The notes beneath the pieces were generated by a model, which was given only the letters and a program-made list of their open reading frames with translations, did not search any database and was not told the origin of the DNA. From Nelumbo lutea (Eukaryota > Streptophyta > Magnoliopsida > Proteales > Nelumbonaceae), in NCBI GenBank assembly GCA_022828595.1, contig JAKGHH010000007.1, positions 63,724,727-63,788,726 of the forward strand: a DNA stretch of 64,000 bases, in the 5' to 3' direction. Shown piece by piece: positions 44,964 through 57,176 of this stretch. The translations under genes were made by a program, and so were the position numbers. Position 1 is the first letter of the stretch; the number at the start of each line of letters is the position of its first letter.

Positions 44964-47511
44964 ATGTCTGTAACCCGATTCTCTAAGAAAGGTAATTTGC
45001 AGTTTGATCCGGAAATAGAAGGGACTTTGCACAGGTTAAGGAGGAAAGCTCGGAGTCATTCCGAGGAGAATGATCTAGCCTTCGATTCTCTATCTGTTAG
45101 CGGATCTGATTTGAGAAAAGAGGACATCATGACCGGAAGTCGAACCTTGAAAGAGCTTACTGCACCAGATTTAAATCAGCAACCCTTATGCATAACTTTT
45201 CCTACTTTAGATGCCGATGTTAATTTTGAATTAAAATGTGGATTGATACATCTCTTACCCATTTTTCATGGTCTTGTAGGTGAGGATCCTCACAAGCACT
45301 TGAAAGAGCTGCATGTGGTATGCACGAGCATGAAATCCATGGGGGTAACTGAAGAAAAAATCAAATTGAGAGCCTTCCCATTTTCTCTGAAGAATTCAGC
45401 TAAGGATTGGCTCTATTATCTACCTTCTGGGAGTGTTACCACATGGAATGAGATGAAAGAGGCTATTCCTAGAAAAGTACTTCCTAGCATCAAGGGCGGC
45501 CAAAATCAGAAAAGAGATCTGCGGAATAAGGCAATACAATAGGGAGTCCCTACATGAATACTGGGAATGCTTTAAGAAGTTATGTGCAAGCAGTCCCCAT
45601 CACCAAATCAGCGAACAACTACTTATTTAGTATTTTTATGAGGGACTTCAACCTACTGATAGGAGCATGATCGATGTTGCTAGTGGAGGGGCTTTAGTAG
45701 ATAAAACTCCTGAGGCCACGAGAAATCTGATTGCAAATATGGCAGCCAACTCTCAATAGTTTGGCCATAGGCTCAACCCTCCATCAAAGCATGCTAACGA
45801 GGTAAACATCTCTTCCTTAGAACAACAAATTGCAAGTCTTTCCTCTCTTGTCCATCAAATGGCTGCAGGTAATATGCAAGTGTGATGGCTTGTGGGATAT
45901 GTTTAGTAGTAGGGCATCCAACTGATATGTGCCCAACTCTTCAAGAGGAGCCCGTTGAGCAAGTAAATGCAACAGGTAGTTTTTTGGGGCAACCGCAAAC
46001 AAAGTATGATCCCTATTCGAGCACGTATAATCTAGGATGGAGGGATCACCCCAATCTCAGCTATAGGAACCCGCAAAATCACCCGACTTTTCAGCCATAT
46101 CAGCCACACCCCCCTAGACAACAGCCTGGCCTAACTTCTAATTCAGGTATGTCCTTAGAAGATACTGTTAAATTTCTTGCCACTAACACTTTGTTATTTC
46201 AACAGGAGACGAAACAATTTCAGCAAGAGACAAGAGCCAGTATCCGACGTTTGGACGATCAGATGGACCAAATGGCAACCGCAATTAGTCGGTTAGAGGC
46301 ACAATGTTCAGGGAAATTACCCTCTAAAACGGTTGTGAATCCAAAAGAAAATGTAAGTGCAATCATTTTGAGAAGTGGTAAAGAGGTGGACACTCCAGCA
46401 AGGGCAGCCCCGGCATTGTCAAATCAAGAAAAAGAGAAGGGTATCACCCCCGATGGTAATGAAATACCTAAGCGTAAGTTCCCACCTCTTTTTGATTATA
46501 AACCGATACCTCCTTTTCCTAATGCTTTAGCAAAATCTATAAAAGATGAGCAGTTTAAAAACTTCTACGAGACTTTTCATATATGCGAGGAAAATATTCT
46601 CCTTTTTAATGCTCTTAAACAAGTACCTCGTTATGCTAAATTATTGAAAGAATTGTGTACACATAAAAGGAAACATAAACTAAAATGATGTGAAAAGGTG
46701 AGAGTAGAGGATAATGTTTTTGCAGTCATTAAAAAACTCCCTACAAAGTGCAAGGATCCAGGTATGTTCACTATCCCCTGCATGATAGGTAATACTAGAA
46801 TTGAGAAGGCCATGTTAGACTTAGGAGTTTCTATTAATGTCATGCCATATTCTATATATGCTTCTCTGAAACTTGGACCTTTAAATAAAACTGGTGTTGT
46901 GATTCAATTAGCTGATAGATCTAATGCCTATCTTAAGGGTGTGGTTGAGGATGTTCTTGTAAAAGTAAATGATTTGGTTTTTCCTGCTGATTTTTATGTG
47001 CTTGATATAGATAATGGTGATCAAACCACTCCTATTCTGCTAGGAAGACCATTTTTGAAAACATCCAAGACTAAGATAGATGTTCATAATAGCACACTCA
47101 CCATGGAATTTGATGGTAAGATTGCTAAGTTTAATATTTATTGATGCCATGAAATATCCTACCGATGATAATCCTATTTGTTCTGTTGATGCGATTGACT
47201 CTTTAGCACAGGAAGCTTTTAAACTTGATGGGAAGGATGGGTTGGAGATTTCCATTAGTAAGCATCTTGAGAAAAATGGGCCAATGTTAAATGCTGATTT
47301 GCAGGAAACGGTTGCAACATTGAATGATTCTCCAGAGTTACAACAGTCAGGTAATGCTCCTTATATTATGTTGTCGATTTCTAATGGGAGACCGTTACCC
47401 TCTGTTTTGCAGGCCCCTATTCCAGATTTGAACCCACCCATGAGGGATGAAAGGGGAGAACACCGAAAGCTGCAACCACGAGAAATAGAGGATCTGATTT
47501 ATGATGCTTAA
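44964..47511 (+). pseudogene. Athila-type gag and protease of element F
   Basis: Gag starts at MSVTRFSKKGN with the Athila gag landmarks LKELTAPDLNQQPLCITFPT, GEDPHKHLKELHVVC and FPFSLKNSAKDWLYYLPSGS. A frameshift and stops lie at about 45480-45890. A CCHC knuckle CGICLVVGHPTDMC (about 45891-45932) and an ILRSGKEVDTP motif (about 46366) follow. After a stop at 46686 the protease is open from 46698, with LDLGVSINVMP (about 46815; the usual DLGASI has Val) and LLGRPFL. The last part (47145-47511) ends at VLQAPIPDLNP, then a short unrelated tail. In related elements VLQAP is followed by the RT start (LELKPLP-HLKY, as seen in E at 53632). Reverse transcriptase, RNase H and integrase are missing altogether. 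Confidence 0.9.
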
Positions 47512-47590
47512 AAACAGGAAAGTTTTTAAGTTTAGTTATTTCCACCTTTCTTTGCATTTTACCTTACATTGGGGACAATGTAAGTTTTAA

Positions 47591-49051
47591 GTGTGGGGGA
47601 GGAGATTTAAGATTTAGGTTAGAATTTATATTGCGTTTTAAATTTTGATTTAGGTTGTATTTTTTTTGCATTTATTCTCAAAAAAAAAAAGAAACTCAAC
47701 TCTTTTGGAATCGATTGAAATAGTGTTCTAGGACAACTCTTGTGGACTTAGTAAAAAAATATGATAAGGGAATACGGGAATCACCTGAAGCCATCCCCTT
47801 TTTGAGCTAGTCCTAAATTCAGGTTTAAGTAAATAGAGTGAATAATTTTGGTAGGATGGAGCATAAAATGCACCTACTAACCAACCAAGCAATTCAATAG
47901 TAGGATGGAGCATAAAATGCACCTACTAGCTAGCAATTGAAATAGTAGGATGGAGCATAAAATGCACCTACTAACCAAGAAATCCTAAAAGTGAGATGGA
48001 GCATAAAATGCACTCCCTTCAACCAAGGACAGAAAAAGGAAAAAGAGAGCAGATCGAAAAAAAAAGAGAGAAAGAAAAAAAAAGTGTTTTCCCTAGTTTA
48101 CTACCTGGTTTGTAGTAGCCAAAAACTGGATTGGTTGATGGATGAGTCGTGTATAACTTGGTCGTATCGATTTAACAGCTTGCAATAGTTAACCTAGAAT
48201 ATTTGTGGAGAAAGATGAAAGAGTGTTGAGTTTAAGGATTAGTAGGATAGTTTGTTTGTTCTTGTTTTTGTTTTGCTTGAATTTTGACTTGCTCGAGGAC
48301 GAGTAGGGTTTAAGTGTGGGGGGATTCTAGGAGATTTAGGATTTAGGTTAGAATTTAGATTGCATTTTAAATTTTGATTTAGGTTGTGTTTTTCTGCATT
48401 TATTCTCAAAAAAAAAAAAGAAACTCAACTCTTTTGGAATCGATTGAAACAGTGTTCTAGGACAACTCTTGTGGACTTAGTAAAAAAATATGATTAGGGA
48501 ATACGGGATTCACCTGAAGCCATCCCCTTTTTGAGCTAGTCCTAAATTCAGGTTTTAGTAAATAGGGTAAATATTTTACCATTGCTACAATGGGTAGGAC
48601 GAAGCATAAAATGAACCTACCAACCAAGCAACTCAATAGTAGGATGGAGCATAAAACGCACCTACTAGCCAACAATTCAAAGAGTAGGATGGAGCATAAA
48701 ACGCACCTACTGACCAAGTAATCCTAAAAGTGAGATGGAGTATAAAATGCACTCACTTTCACCAAGGAGAGAAAAAGGAAACAGAGAGCGGATTGAAAAA
48801 AAAAGAGAAAGAAAAAAAAAGTGTTTTCCCTAGTTTACTATCTAGTTTGTAGTAGCCAAAAACTGGATTGGTTGGTGGATGAGTCGTGTATAACTTGGTC
48901 ACATAGATTTAACGGCTTGCAATAGTTAACCTAAAATATTTGTGGAGAAAGATAAAAGAGTGTTGAGTTTAAGGATTAGTAGGATAGTTTGTTTGTTCTT
49001 GTTTTTGTTTTTGCTTGAATTTTGACTTGCCCGAGGACAAACAAGCTTTAA
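47591..49051 (+). repeat. Tandem duplication of the 3' tail of element F
   Basis: Two copies of ~723 and ~738 bp begin at GTGTGGGGGA (47591) and GTGTGGGGGG (48314). A third purine start, GTGTAGGGGG (49052), leads into the 3' LTR. Each copy holds the same landmarks in order: AAACTCAACTCTTTTGG, the GTAGG...CCTAC minisatellite, GTAGCCAAAAACTGG, and GACTTGC(T/C)CGAGGAC. The polypurine tract needed for second-strand synthesis is thus present three times. Confidence 0.9.
47851..48755 (+). repeat. GTAGG-CCTAC minisatellite, two blocks of four
   Basis: Units of ~46 bp start at 47851, 47900, 47945, 47991 and, in the second copy of the duplication, at 48594, 48639, 48683, 48730. Each has GTAGGATGGAGCATAAAATG followed by CACCTAC. 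Within it GCAT-AAA-ATGC is a small hairpin extended by GG/CC and, for most units, GTAGG/CCTAC. The last unit of each block is variant (GTGAG start). Confidence 0.85.
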
Positions 49052-49067
49052 GTGTAGGGGGATTTTA

Positions 49068-52000
49068 TGAGAACGAAAAATATCATATTTTTCTCACTTA
49101 ATATTTAGTCTTTTATATTTATTTTATGTCCAAATGCACTCATTATTCTCATATTTTGGTTTAGGGCATGAAATGAGGCGTTTGGTGAAAAACAATGCTA
49201 ATCGGATGATTTTGCACAGTTTCGGCACCATTCAGTGATTTGGGTATAACTCTCACTTCCGGACTCCGATTTGGATAATTCAAGAAGCACTGAAAATATA
49301 AGGAAAAGGCTCACAACTTTCATGCTTTGGGTTTTGACAGATTCAGTCTGCATCGAAGACCAATTCTGGCCCAAAGTTAGAGCAATTTTGTAGCAAGGCC
49401 CATTTCACAGCTGAAGCCCATTTCACAGAAGAGCCTTGAAGTAGCCCGAGTTGTTAAAGAAGCCCAACCCGAATTCAAGAACAAGAGTCCCATTAGAATA
49501 GAAGTTGAATGTAATCTCAAGAAAGAGAGTCTTATCAGATTTAAATTTTCAAATTGTAATCCTAGAAAAGATAAGAGATTGAGATAAGAGATAGGATAGG
49601 ATAAGTTCAGATCAGATTAGGACTTTCTAAATTTAAGGTTAATCTCCTAATGGGAGTTGGAAAACAGCCCTCCTCCTAAAGCTATATAAAGGGAGGGGCG
49701 GACTTGAAGGGATGAAAGATCCATCATATTGTACACCCAAATCTTGCTGAATAAGGTGGGCGAATTTCAAAAATTTTTCTCTCCCTTTCAACTGGGAATC
49801 ACATTCCCTATTTAGAAAATCATATTTTCAATGATCAATCTTGAACCATAAACTGAACCAGATCTGAACCAAAAGGAGTAGGAGAGGAATATACCTAATA
49901 CGGAGAAAAAGTATCTCCCAACGAAGGTGTTCACACCCAAGGAAGGATCCAAAGACTGCTCCCACTGAAGATGACGCAATGCAGGATGGAGCAGAATCAG
50001 TAGTATTCTTCTCCAAGAATTATGTCCTTCACAAGAAACAGCATTATGGCACATGAGCACAGCTTCCTATCAATTCTTTCTCAAAGAACTGATGTCAAGA
50101 TCGAATCTTGACTTCTCCCACAACTGGAGATTGAACTGGATGTTTGGCGGCTGCAGGAAGGAGGCGGCAAGAAAGATCTTTGCAGGGATTGCAGAAATCT
50201 TTCTTCTGTGATTTCAGCTATGAAGAGGATCTGATTATGTGATTCTTCTAAAGGTTGCCACCCCTCCTTCTTTTGTAACCCTAAAAAATTAGTTTCTAAT
50301 TCAATTAGGAGTTGCTGATCCAAATCATATTTGGATCAGACCATTCTTTAAGTAATAAGGATAAACCCTTATCTTATCTGCATATTAGATTAGCCTTCTC
50401 CTAATCTCATTAGGAAGTTTCTAGATTTGAATCATATTCAGATATGGACTCTCTGAGTGGATAGGGTTAAGACCCTATCCTATCTGCTGACCCATCTCAG
50501 AATTCGCCCATATTTAATATATTAAATAAGTCCAGTTCGAAATGGGCTTTAGGCCCATTAATCTTATGTGCTCACTTAACCTTCCTAACTGCTGTCAGTT
50601 GGGCTTCCTTGTATGGCGTGGGACCCAAGCATTGATCTACACATCAGCCACATGGGTTCGGCCCAGCCTTTGTTACAAGGCTTGGCCGAATACACTGTTA
50701 TGGATAGTGCACCCCATGAAACCCATCAAATGGGCTCTATGGGCCCAACACTTACCTTAAGTGGAACCTAGGCCAAGCACCTTGTAACACCCAGGGACTG
50801 TGGGCAGATGCAAGACTATCCCATCAGGTATTATCCTCAATGGTCTTACACTTAACCTCTCAGCCCATAATGATCATACACTGCCCGACAAAAGAAGACC
50901 TCTCCCTCGGCTACAAGGAACAGTGTTGCACTCTCTACTTATATGGATCCCGGGAATTAAAACGTTTTTTGCAAACATTTTAGAAACCATAATATATGTA
51001 CTTTTATATCTCATATAAAATATATTTTGCAAAATAAATCTCAACGATTGAAATTGACTACCGACAGTCTTGGTTTCCATTAGTGAGAGTGCATCCCTGA
51101 TCATTACCTTTGTCCAACAAAGGGGCTGATCCTATCACTATGATCACCCACTAGATGAATTCTCAGATTGTCCCAACATTCCCAAGTTTTGACCCCCGCT
51201 AAGGATCTCACTGATTAGTACATCAAAGATAGCCCAATCCGACACCTAGTGCAGTATCATAATCGAGTCTAGGGGTCGGGTGTAACTTTCTAGTTTTGCC
51301 CATTAATCTCCATGGTCCAAAGCAATACTGGAAATGTGGTCCAGTTCAATGATTCAATTAATCCTACACTGTATGTGCCTAAGGTCTCACCCTGGCAGCT
51401 GAGACAGGCCACCCCAACCGACTTGGTGGCACAACAGTGTTAGCCTTATCAGGATAGGTCTCCCCAGACTGACCCACTGGCTGTGAACATTCTAAACTAA
51501 TACGAGTCTCATTAAGTGTCCAGTTTAAGGGTATTACTCAGAAACATACCAAGGGAACATGAATCAAATATGCACTTTTATTCATACAATAAACTCATAA
51601 AGTACATCATTCTGATTGAAGCTAAGGGCATACAACACTGTCTAACAGGACTAGCACTGAAGGCACTCAACCTTGGAGAGAAGAACTCAGCAAGCAAGGA
51701 GAAAGAAAGCAGATTTGGAGCAACCAAACCTCTCTTTTCTCTCTTCTTCCCTTTTCTTCATTATCTGATTTTCTTGGAGTTTTCGCCATGACCATGCGTG
51801 GCTAAACTCTTGTACTTGGTCGAAGGAAGCAGAAACCTCAGGATTCACCAACTGTAAGATCTAATTTAGTTTTCATTGTTTAATTCATGCTTTGGGTATC
51901 GAATGTTCTTCTATGTTTATATCTATGGTTGTTTCGTTTGATTGCTAGGAAGGCCTACTAGCTTATTATTCGTTACAATTCTATTGATAGATTAGATATC

Positions 52001-52570
52001 AAATCCGTAATTGTTTGACCCCTCTAATCTGCGAAGCAACTAGGGTTTAATGATTTGCTGCATCAGGAATTGTTAGATCTAAGAAGAACAGTCGAGTAAA
52101 TTAAATGCAACCGCTTGTGCTTGTGTTGTTTAGATTCATCGATCTCTAATGGTTAATGCTATTGCTGGATTAAATCCTTAACGCTTGTTTAGGGTTGTTC
52201 AGTAGTAAGGGTTAAGAGGATCGTTTGTTTTCCGATTAACTAATAGTAGGAAGATGCAGGAAATAGTTCCTACAATGAATATTCAAAGTCTGAATTGATT
52301 TATCATTGCATCGATGAGCAGTAGTGTAATTCTGATGGTGGATGTTATCCTAGACCAAGATTCATTTCTTGATTTCTCATTTAAATTTCATTCTATTTAA
52401 TTCTGATTTTCTTTATTTTAAATCTTATTTTCATACACCCCCTCCATCTTTGATTCACGTAGCACATAATTCAGGTTAGATACTCCCTATGGGAACAATC
52501 CCTTCTCGCACTACTACATTCCATCTTTACGAATAGATGTTTATTTTTAGGTGCCTACGACAGCACGCCA
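49068..52570 (+). mobile_element. Athila-type element F, 3' LTR, split by copia LTR K
   Basis: It starts TGAGAACGAAAAATATC and ends CAGCACGCCA. Without the copia insertion (49705-51647, plus one copy of GGACT) its length is 1555 bp. It keeps the TATA box at about 49682-49690. The flank after it, CTGTA, resembles CTGTGA before the 5' LTR, a possible worn target duplication. After it the reading of element E resumes with CGAAGTGGAAAGGAA (RSGKE). Confidence 0.9.
49705..51647 (-). mobile_element. Copia solo LTR K
   Basis: In reverse orientation it runs from TGTTAGACAGTGTTGTATGC (complement of 51647 downward) to CCCTTCA (complement of 49705-49711), 1943 bp. A perfect five-base target duplication GGACT flanks it (49700-49704, 51648-51652). 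No internal copia sequence is present, so it is a solo LTR. It sits only ~15 bp after the TATA box of the F LTR. Confidence 0.95.
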
Positions 52571-54005
52571 CTGTACGAAGTGGAAAGGAAAGGAAAAAAT
52601 GATGAGTAGGTAAAAGAGGAAGAAAGCCATGACCTTGAAGCCAAAGAAGGAGACTGTGAGTCATCAATGAGAAAAATGAGAGTTCTACTCATAATTTAAA
52701 ATCTTACAAACCCCTCTTCCTTTTCCTAAAAGATTTCTTAAGGCTAACTTGGATAATCAATTTGCTAAGTTTTTAGAGGTGTTTCAAAAGTTGCATATTA
52801 ACATTCTTCTTATTGATGCTATTTCTCAGATGCCAAGTTATGCCAAATTCTTGAAGAAATAATCTCAAATAAAAGAAAGTTGGAGGAGTTTGAGATGGTA
52901 AATCTTAATGAGGAATGCCCGACAATCCTACAAAATAAATTACCTCCAAAACTCAAAGATCCAGGGAGCTTCTCTATTCCGTGCACCATTGGTGAAATTA
53001 ATTTTGACAAGGCTTTATGTGATCTTAGTGCAAGCATTAATTTGATGCCCTTTTCTGTCTTCAGGAAGCTTGGGTTGAAGGAGCCAACACCTACCACTGT
53101 TTCTTTTCAATTGGTTGACAGAAGTATCAAATATCCAAGGGAGTAGTGGAAGATGTTTTGCTAAAAGTAGATAAATTTATTTTTCTTGTTGATTTCATCA
53201 TTTTGGACATGGAATAAGATTATGATATGCCCCTAATTTTAGGGAGAGTTTTTCTTGCCACAGGAAGAACTATAATTGATGTCCAACAAGGAAAACTTAG
53301 CCTTTGAATTAATGATGAGGAGTTATTTTTAATGCGTTTAAGGCTATGAAACATTCCAATGATGAAAAAGAAGTCTTAATGATAGATTGCATTGAAATGA
53401 TTTGATAAAAAGAAAATTTCATGCATTTAGGTTAGATGATCCTATAGAAAATTGCATTGCTAACTCTTTTTGATGTGAAGGAACAAATTTTAGATGAGAA
53501 GCATAAGGAGGCCGTAGGCTATTTGGGAGAAAAGCAAAGAGGATTCGTGACAAAAAGAGAAAAATTTTTGCCTTTGGATATTTCTCCTTCTTCTTCAAAA
53601 GCCAGGCCATCGATTGAGAAGCCTCCTACTCTTGAACTTAAACCTCTTCCTTCGCATTTAAAATATGTTTATTTGAGAAATTCATCTACCTTACTTGTGA
53701 CTATTTCTTCTTACTTGACAGATCTTGAAGAAGAAAAGTTGTTAAGGGTGCTTACGAAACACAAAAAGGCGATTAGATGGAGCATTGACAACATTCAAAG
53801 AATAAGTCCATCAGTTTGCATGCACAAAATCTTGATGGAAGAAGGGTTCAAGCCTACGGTGCAGCCCCAAAGGAGGTTAAATCCTAATATGAAAGAGGTA
53901 GTAAAGAAAGAGGTGATAAAATGACTTGATTCAGGTATTATCTTTCCTATCTCTGATTCTTCTTGGGTAAGTCCTGTGCAAGTTGTATCTAAAAAAGGAG
54001 GGACA
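52571..54005 (+). pseudogene. Gypsy element E: gag end, protease, start of RT
   Basis: Reading resumes after element F with RSGKE. It continues through a protease (52880-53146) with DLSASINLMPF, where the usual DLGASI has Ser for Gly. A stretch with several stops follows, then the frame 53457-53924 holding the pre-RT segment PTLELKPLPSHLKYVYL and LLRVLTKHKKAIRWS. The first RT block SSWVSPVQVVSKKGG ends near 54002. There the sequence switches to a reverse-oriented gypsy fragment. The catalytic RT core, RNase H, integrase and 3' LTR are lost. Confidence 0.85.
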
Positions 54006-54009
54006 CTGT

Positions 54010-54305
54010 AGTTGAATCAAACCAGATTTTAGTTCAAAGGATACCTCAAGAGTGGGATATGTTATGCACAGGGGCTGTTGGTTAATGATTGGTGCAACCA
54101 ACTCCCTTAGTGTTCTCTCTCTATCAGCCATCCTTTCTTCCTCTTCAAAGATGGGTTGATCACAAGTTGGTAGGTCAAATTCAGAATTCACCCTTTTAGG
54201 TGAGCGGTCCTTCCTTTGCTTCGCCTCCTTCCTTAAATGATGGGTAATCTTCTCAATTTTGTGGTTGTACTCTAGTTCACCTCTTCGAGAAGCACGAGTC
54301 ATCAA
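54010..54305 (-). pseudogene. Athila-type element G gag N-terminus
   Basis: On the minus strand the frame starts MMTRASRRGELEYN and holds RTLRELVAPIINQQPLCITY and VSFELKSGLIQL, the same block as in element F at 45140-45260. It stops matching at about 54010, where it abuts the broken end of element E. Only about 95 codons of gag remain. Confidence 0.85.
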
Positions 54306-54335
54306 ACAAAGAAAGTTAACACAAATAGAAAGTAA

Positions 54336-54353
54336 TCCCCGACAATGGCTTCA
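54336..54353 (-). promoter_or_regulatory. Primer binding site of element G
   Basis: The reverse complement reads TGAAGCCATTGTCGGGGA, a damaged tRNA-Asp-type primer site, six bases from the LTR end and ahead of gag as expected. Confidence 0.75.
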
Positions 54354-54359
54354 AAATTT

Positions 54360-55131
54360 TGATGGGTTGTCGAAGCCCGCAAAATTAATGCTAGTCCCAC
54401 AATAAATTTGTAGTAGTAATGGTACTAGGTCGAATCCCACAAGGAACTAGGGAAATAATTTCTCAGCCGAGTGTGCAATATAAAGAGTGGGAAAATTAAT
54501 TAATTAAAATTTCTAAAAGAGCAAGAAAGCAATAGCAATACCAAACAAGATAAATCAGTCTTACCGAATTCTGATTCAAGGGTCTAGATTGATCAATTTG
54601 TCATCGATCATAGGTAAACCTCGACAGTCTTGCAATTCAAGCATTTAACCTTAGATTTATTAGGATTGCCATAATAAACCTTGTGTTTCCTAAATCAGCT
54701 TACCAAACTTAGCATTCGATCAACACTTATCACTAATTGACTGGGTACAATAGCGCTCCATATTAACTAGTGATAGCATTAAACTTTGTGAAAAAAGTTA
54801 AACCAAAATAACAATAATTGAGATAGCTGCAATTGTCGAATCTTGTTTCATTGATTCCCTTTAGGTTAAAACATGTCAGTACATTGGTCAAAGGCTGTCA
54901 CGAACAATTGACTCAGAAAGATATTAACCTAATTTCTACTTGTACCACTATTTGTGATAATTACAGATCACCGAACCATGGATAGCAGTAGGAAAATCAA
55001 CATTAATTAATTTGTTAGACTAATTAACATTAACATCCAATGAGAATATGCATAAGAACCAATGAATACTTGAATTAGAAAGTATGAAATTTAATTAATA
55101 CAGAACCTCATGATGACACAATCGAACCTCC
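54360..55131 (-). mobile_element. Athila-type element G, partial 5' LTR
   Basis: On the minus strand it ends CGACAACCCATCA next to the primer site. It aligns with the last ~770 bases of the LTRs J (32107 onward) and H (62388 onward), sharing GGTCGAATCCCACA, CAATAGCGCTCCAT and ATGGATAGCAGTAGG. It is cut near 55131, well before the promoter part, where copia sequence takes over after ~25 bases of unclear origin. Confidence 0.85.
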
Positions 55132-55157
55132 ATGGTCTGCTTCTCAGAAGGCCGAAT

Positions 55158-56185
55158 GTGATGGGTTTCAGGGGTGCACTGTCCATAACAGTGTATTTGG
55201 TCAGGCCTTGTAACAAAGGTTGGGCAGAACCCATGTGACTGATGTGTAGATCAATGCTTGGGTCCCACGCCATACAAGGAAGCCCAACTGGGCAGCAGTT
55301 TGGAAGACTAAGTGAGCACATAACCTTATTGGGCCTAAAGCCCATTACGAACTGGGCTGATCTGATCAGTTAAATAAGGGGCGAATTCTGGGATTAGATT
55401 AGCATATAGGATTGGGTCTTAACCCTATCCACTCAGAGAGTCCAGATCTAAATGTGATTCAGATCTAGAAACCTCCTAAAGAGATTAGGAGAAGGCTAAT
55501 CTAATCTACAGATAAGATAAGAGTTTACCCTTATCACTTAAAGGCCATTCTAATCCAAATATGATTTGGATCAGCAACTCCTAATGGGATTAGGAGCTGA
55601 TCCCTTTAAGGTTATAAAAGGAGGAGGGGGCAGTAGCCTTTAGACACAACAAAAGTTCACCACCTATCTTCAGAGCTGAAATCACAAAAGAGAAATTTCA
55701 GCACATCTGCGAAAATTCTCTCTTGTCGCATCCTTGCTGTCACCTCACCTGCCAGTTTGATCTCTAGTTCAGTAGGAGAAATCAAGATTGGATATTGATA
55801 TCAGTTCCTTGTGAAGGGACTGATTGGAAGCTGTGCTCATGTGCCGTCCTACTAATTCTTGCGAAGGATTAGGTTATTGGGAAGAACACTGTTGATTCTG
55901 CTCCATCCTGCACTGCGCCATCTTCAGTGGGAGCAGCCTTTGGATCCTTCCTTGGGCGTGAACACCTTCATTGGGAGATATTATTTCTTTGTATCAGGTA
56001 TAACCCTCTCCTACTGGTTTTGTTCAGATCTGGTTCGGTTTATGGTTCAAGATTCATCATTGAAAAATATGATTTTCCTAAAATAGGGAATAAGATTCCC
56101 AGTAGGATGGAGAGAAATTTTTGAAATTCGCCCATTATATTCCACAAGATTCAGGCATCCATATGATGGATATCTAATCCCTTCA
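55158..56185 (+). mobile_element. Copia LTR fragment D (3' part)
   Basis: It matches the second half of LTRs A, K and I, from GTGATGGGTTTCAGGGG to CTAATCCCTTCA, with a TATA box at about 55613 (TTATAAAAGG). No primer binding site follows, so it is a truncated solo LTR or a remnant. It is not the missing end of LTR B, because it overlaps by over 100 bases with the part of B still present before 40750. Confidence 0.85.
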
Positions 56186-57176
56186 AGTTTTGGGTGAAGT
56201 TTTACAGGGGTAGTGTTTTTTCACAGTCTGATTTGATTGGTAAGGTTAAATTGGGCCAACTGGGCTAAGATTGGGCAGATTTGGAATCCGATCAATCTAG
56301 AGCCTCAAAATGGAATCTTGATGCGATTGAGGGGTAATCAAAGCTATTTTGCGATGAAATTTTACAGGTGAGTATTTGGAGGTGTCTAGGATCTGATGAT
56401 GAGGTTTGATTAGTCTTATAGGGTTAAGATCATAGGAATTTGGGTAAATGGGATTTTTCGTAGTAGAATCATGATTTGACGAAGGGACAAATGAGGGAAT
56501 TTAGGGTTAAAACTTCGTGGACAGGTGTTTTGGTGTGTCCGAAGTCTAAAGGTGTGGTCCAATCGGTCCAGGTGTGTCAAGATCAAGGTAATATGGGTTC
56601 TAAATGTTTAGGCTTAATAAGAAAGGTCAAAATGAATCTTTCTTTGATGAGGGAGTAAATAAGGGAATCTTGAGCTGCAATATTATGGGTAAGTGTTTGG
56701 GGAGATCATGGGTCTGATGGTTGTATCAGATCTAGTGGTTGAGGTGTAAGTAGGGGTTGATTGGGGCTATCGGATCTGAGGGTTTTCAAGGTAAAATTTG
56801 GGTTTTCTAGGTTTTTGGGTTTTTCAGAGAGGTCGAAAGGATTTGATTAAGTGTTTGGGGTGAATTGGAGGTTCAAGTGGGGGACCGAGCAAAAATTGGG
56901 TATTGACACAACTACCCCTCTTTCTTGTAAGGTAGGAAACTACGAAACAACAAAGACTAAAAAGAAACACGCTAAGATTTTTACAAAGGGTAGGCTTGAA
57001 AGAAGGGCAAGACGATGAGGGAAAGCAAAGAAGAAGAGGAGTTCCCATGCATCATCGTTTCATTATGTTCAGGCCATTTTATTGTTGGTAAAGTGACCCT
57101 CCTTGGGTATAAAGAACCTTCGGAATCAGGGTAAATCTACGAAAACCAAATTTGGGATAAAAATGCAAAAAATTCT
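56186..57176. other. Unassigned sequence
   Basis: GT-rich on the plus strand, with loosely repeated phrases such as TTTTACAGG (56202 and 56362). No frame with recognisable domains and no retroelement motif. It may be the non-coding internal part of an unknown element that includes the minisatellite to the right. Confidence 0.4.

Noticed and set aside
47851..48755. CRISPR-like array (regular repeats with variable spacers)
   Set aside because: Units are diverged, spacing is ~46 bp with similar spacers, and it lies inside the tail of a plant retrotransposon in nuclear DNA.
55158..56185. LTR fragment D as the missing end of the B 3' LTR cut at 40750
   Set aside because: It overlaps by more than 100 bases with LTR sequence still present before 40750, so it must come from another copy.
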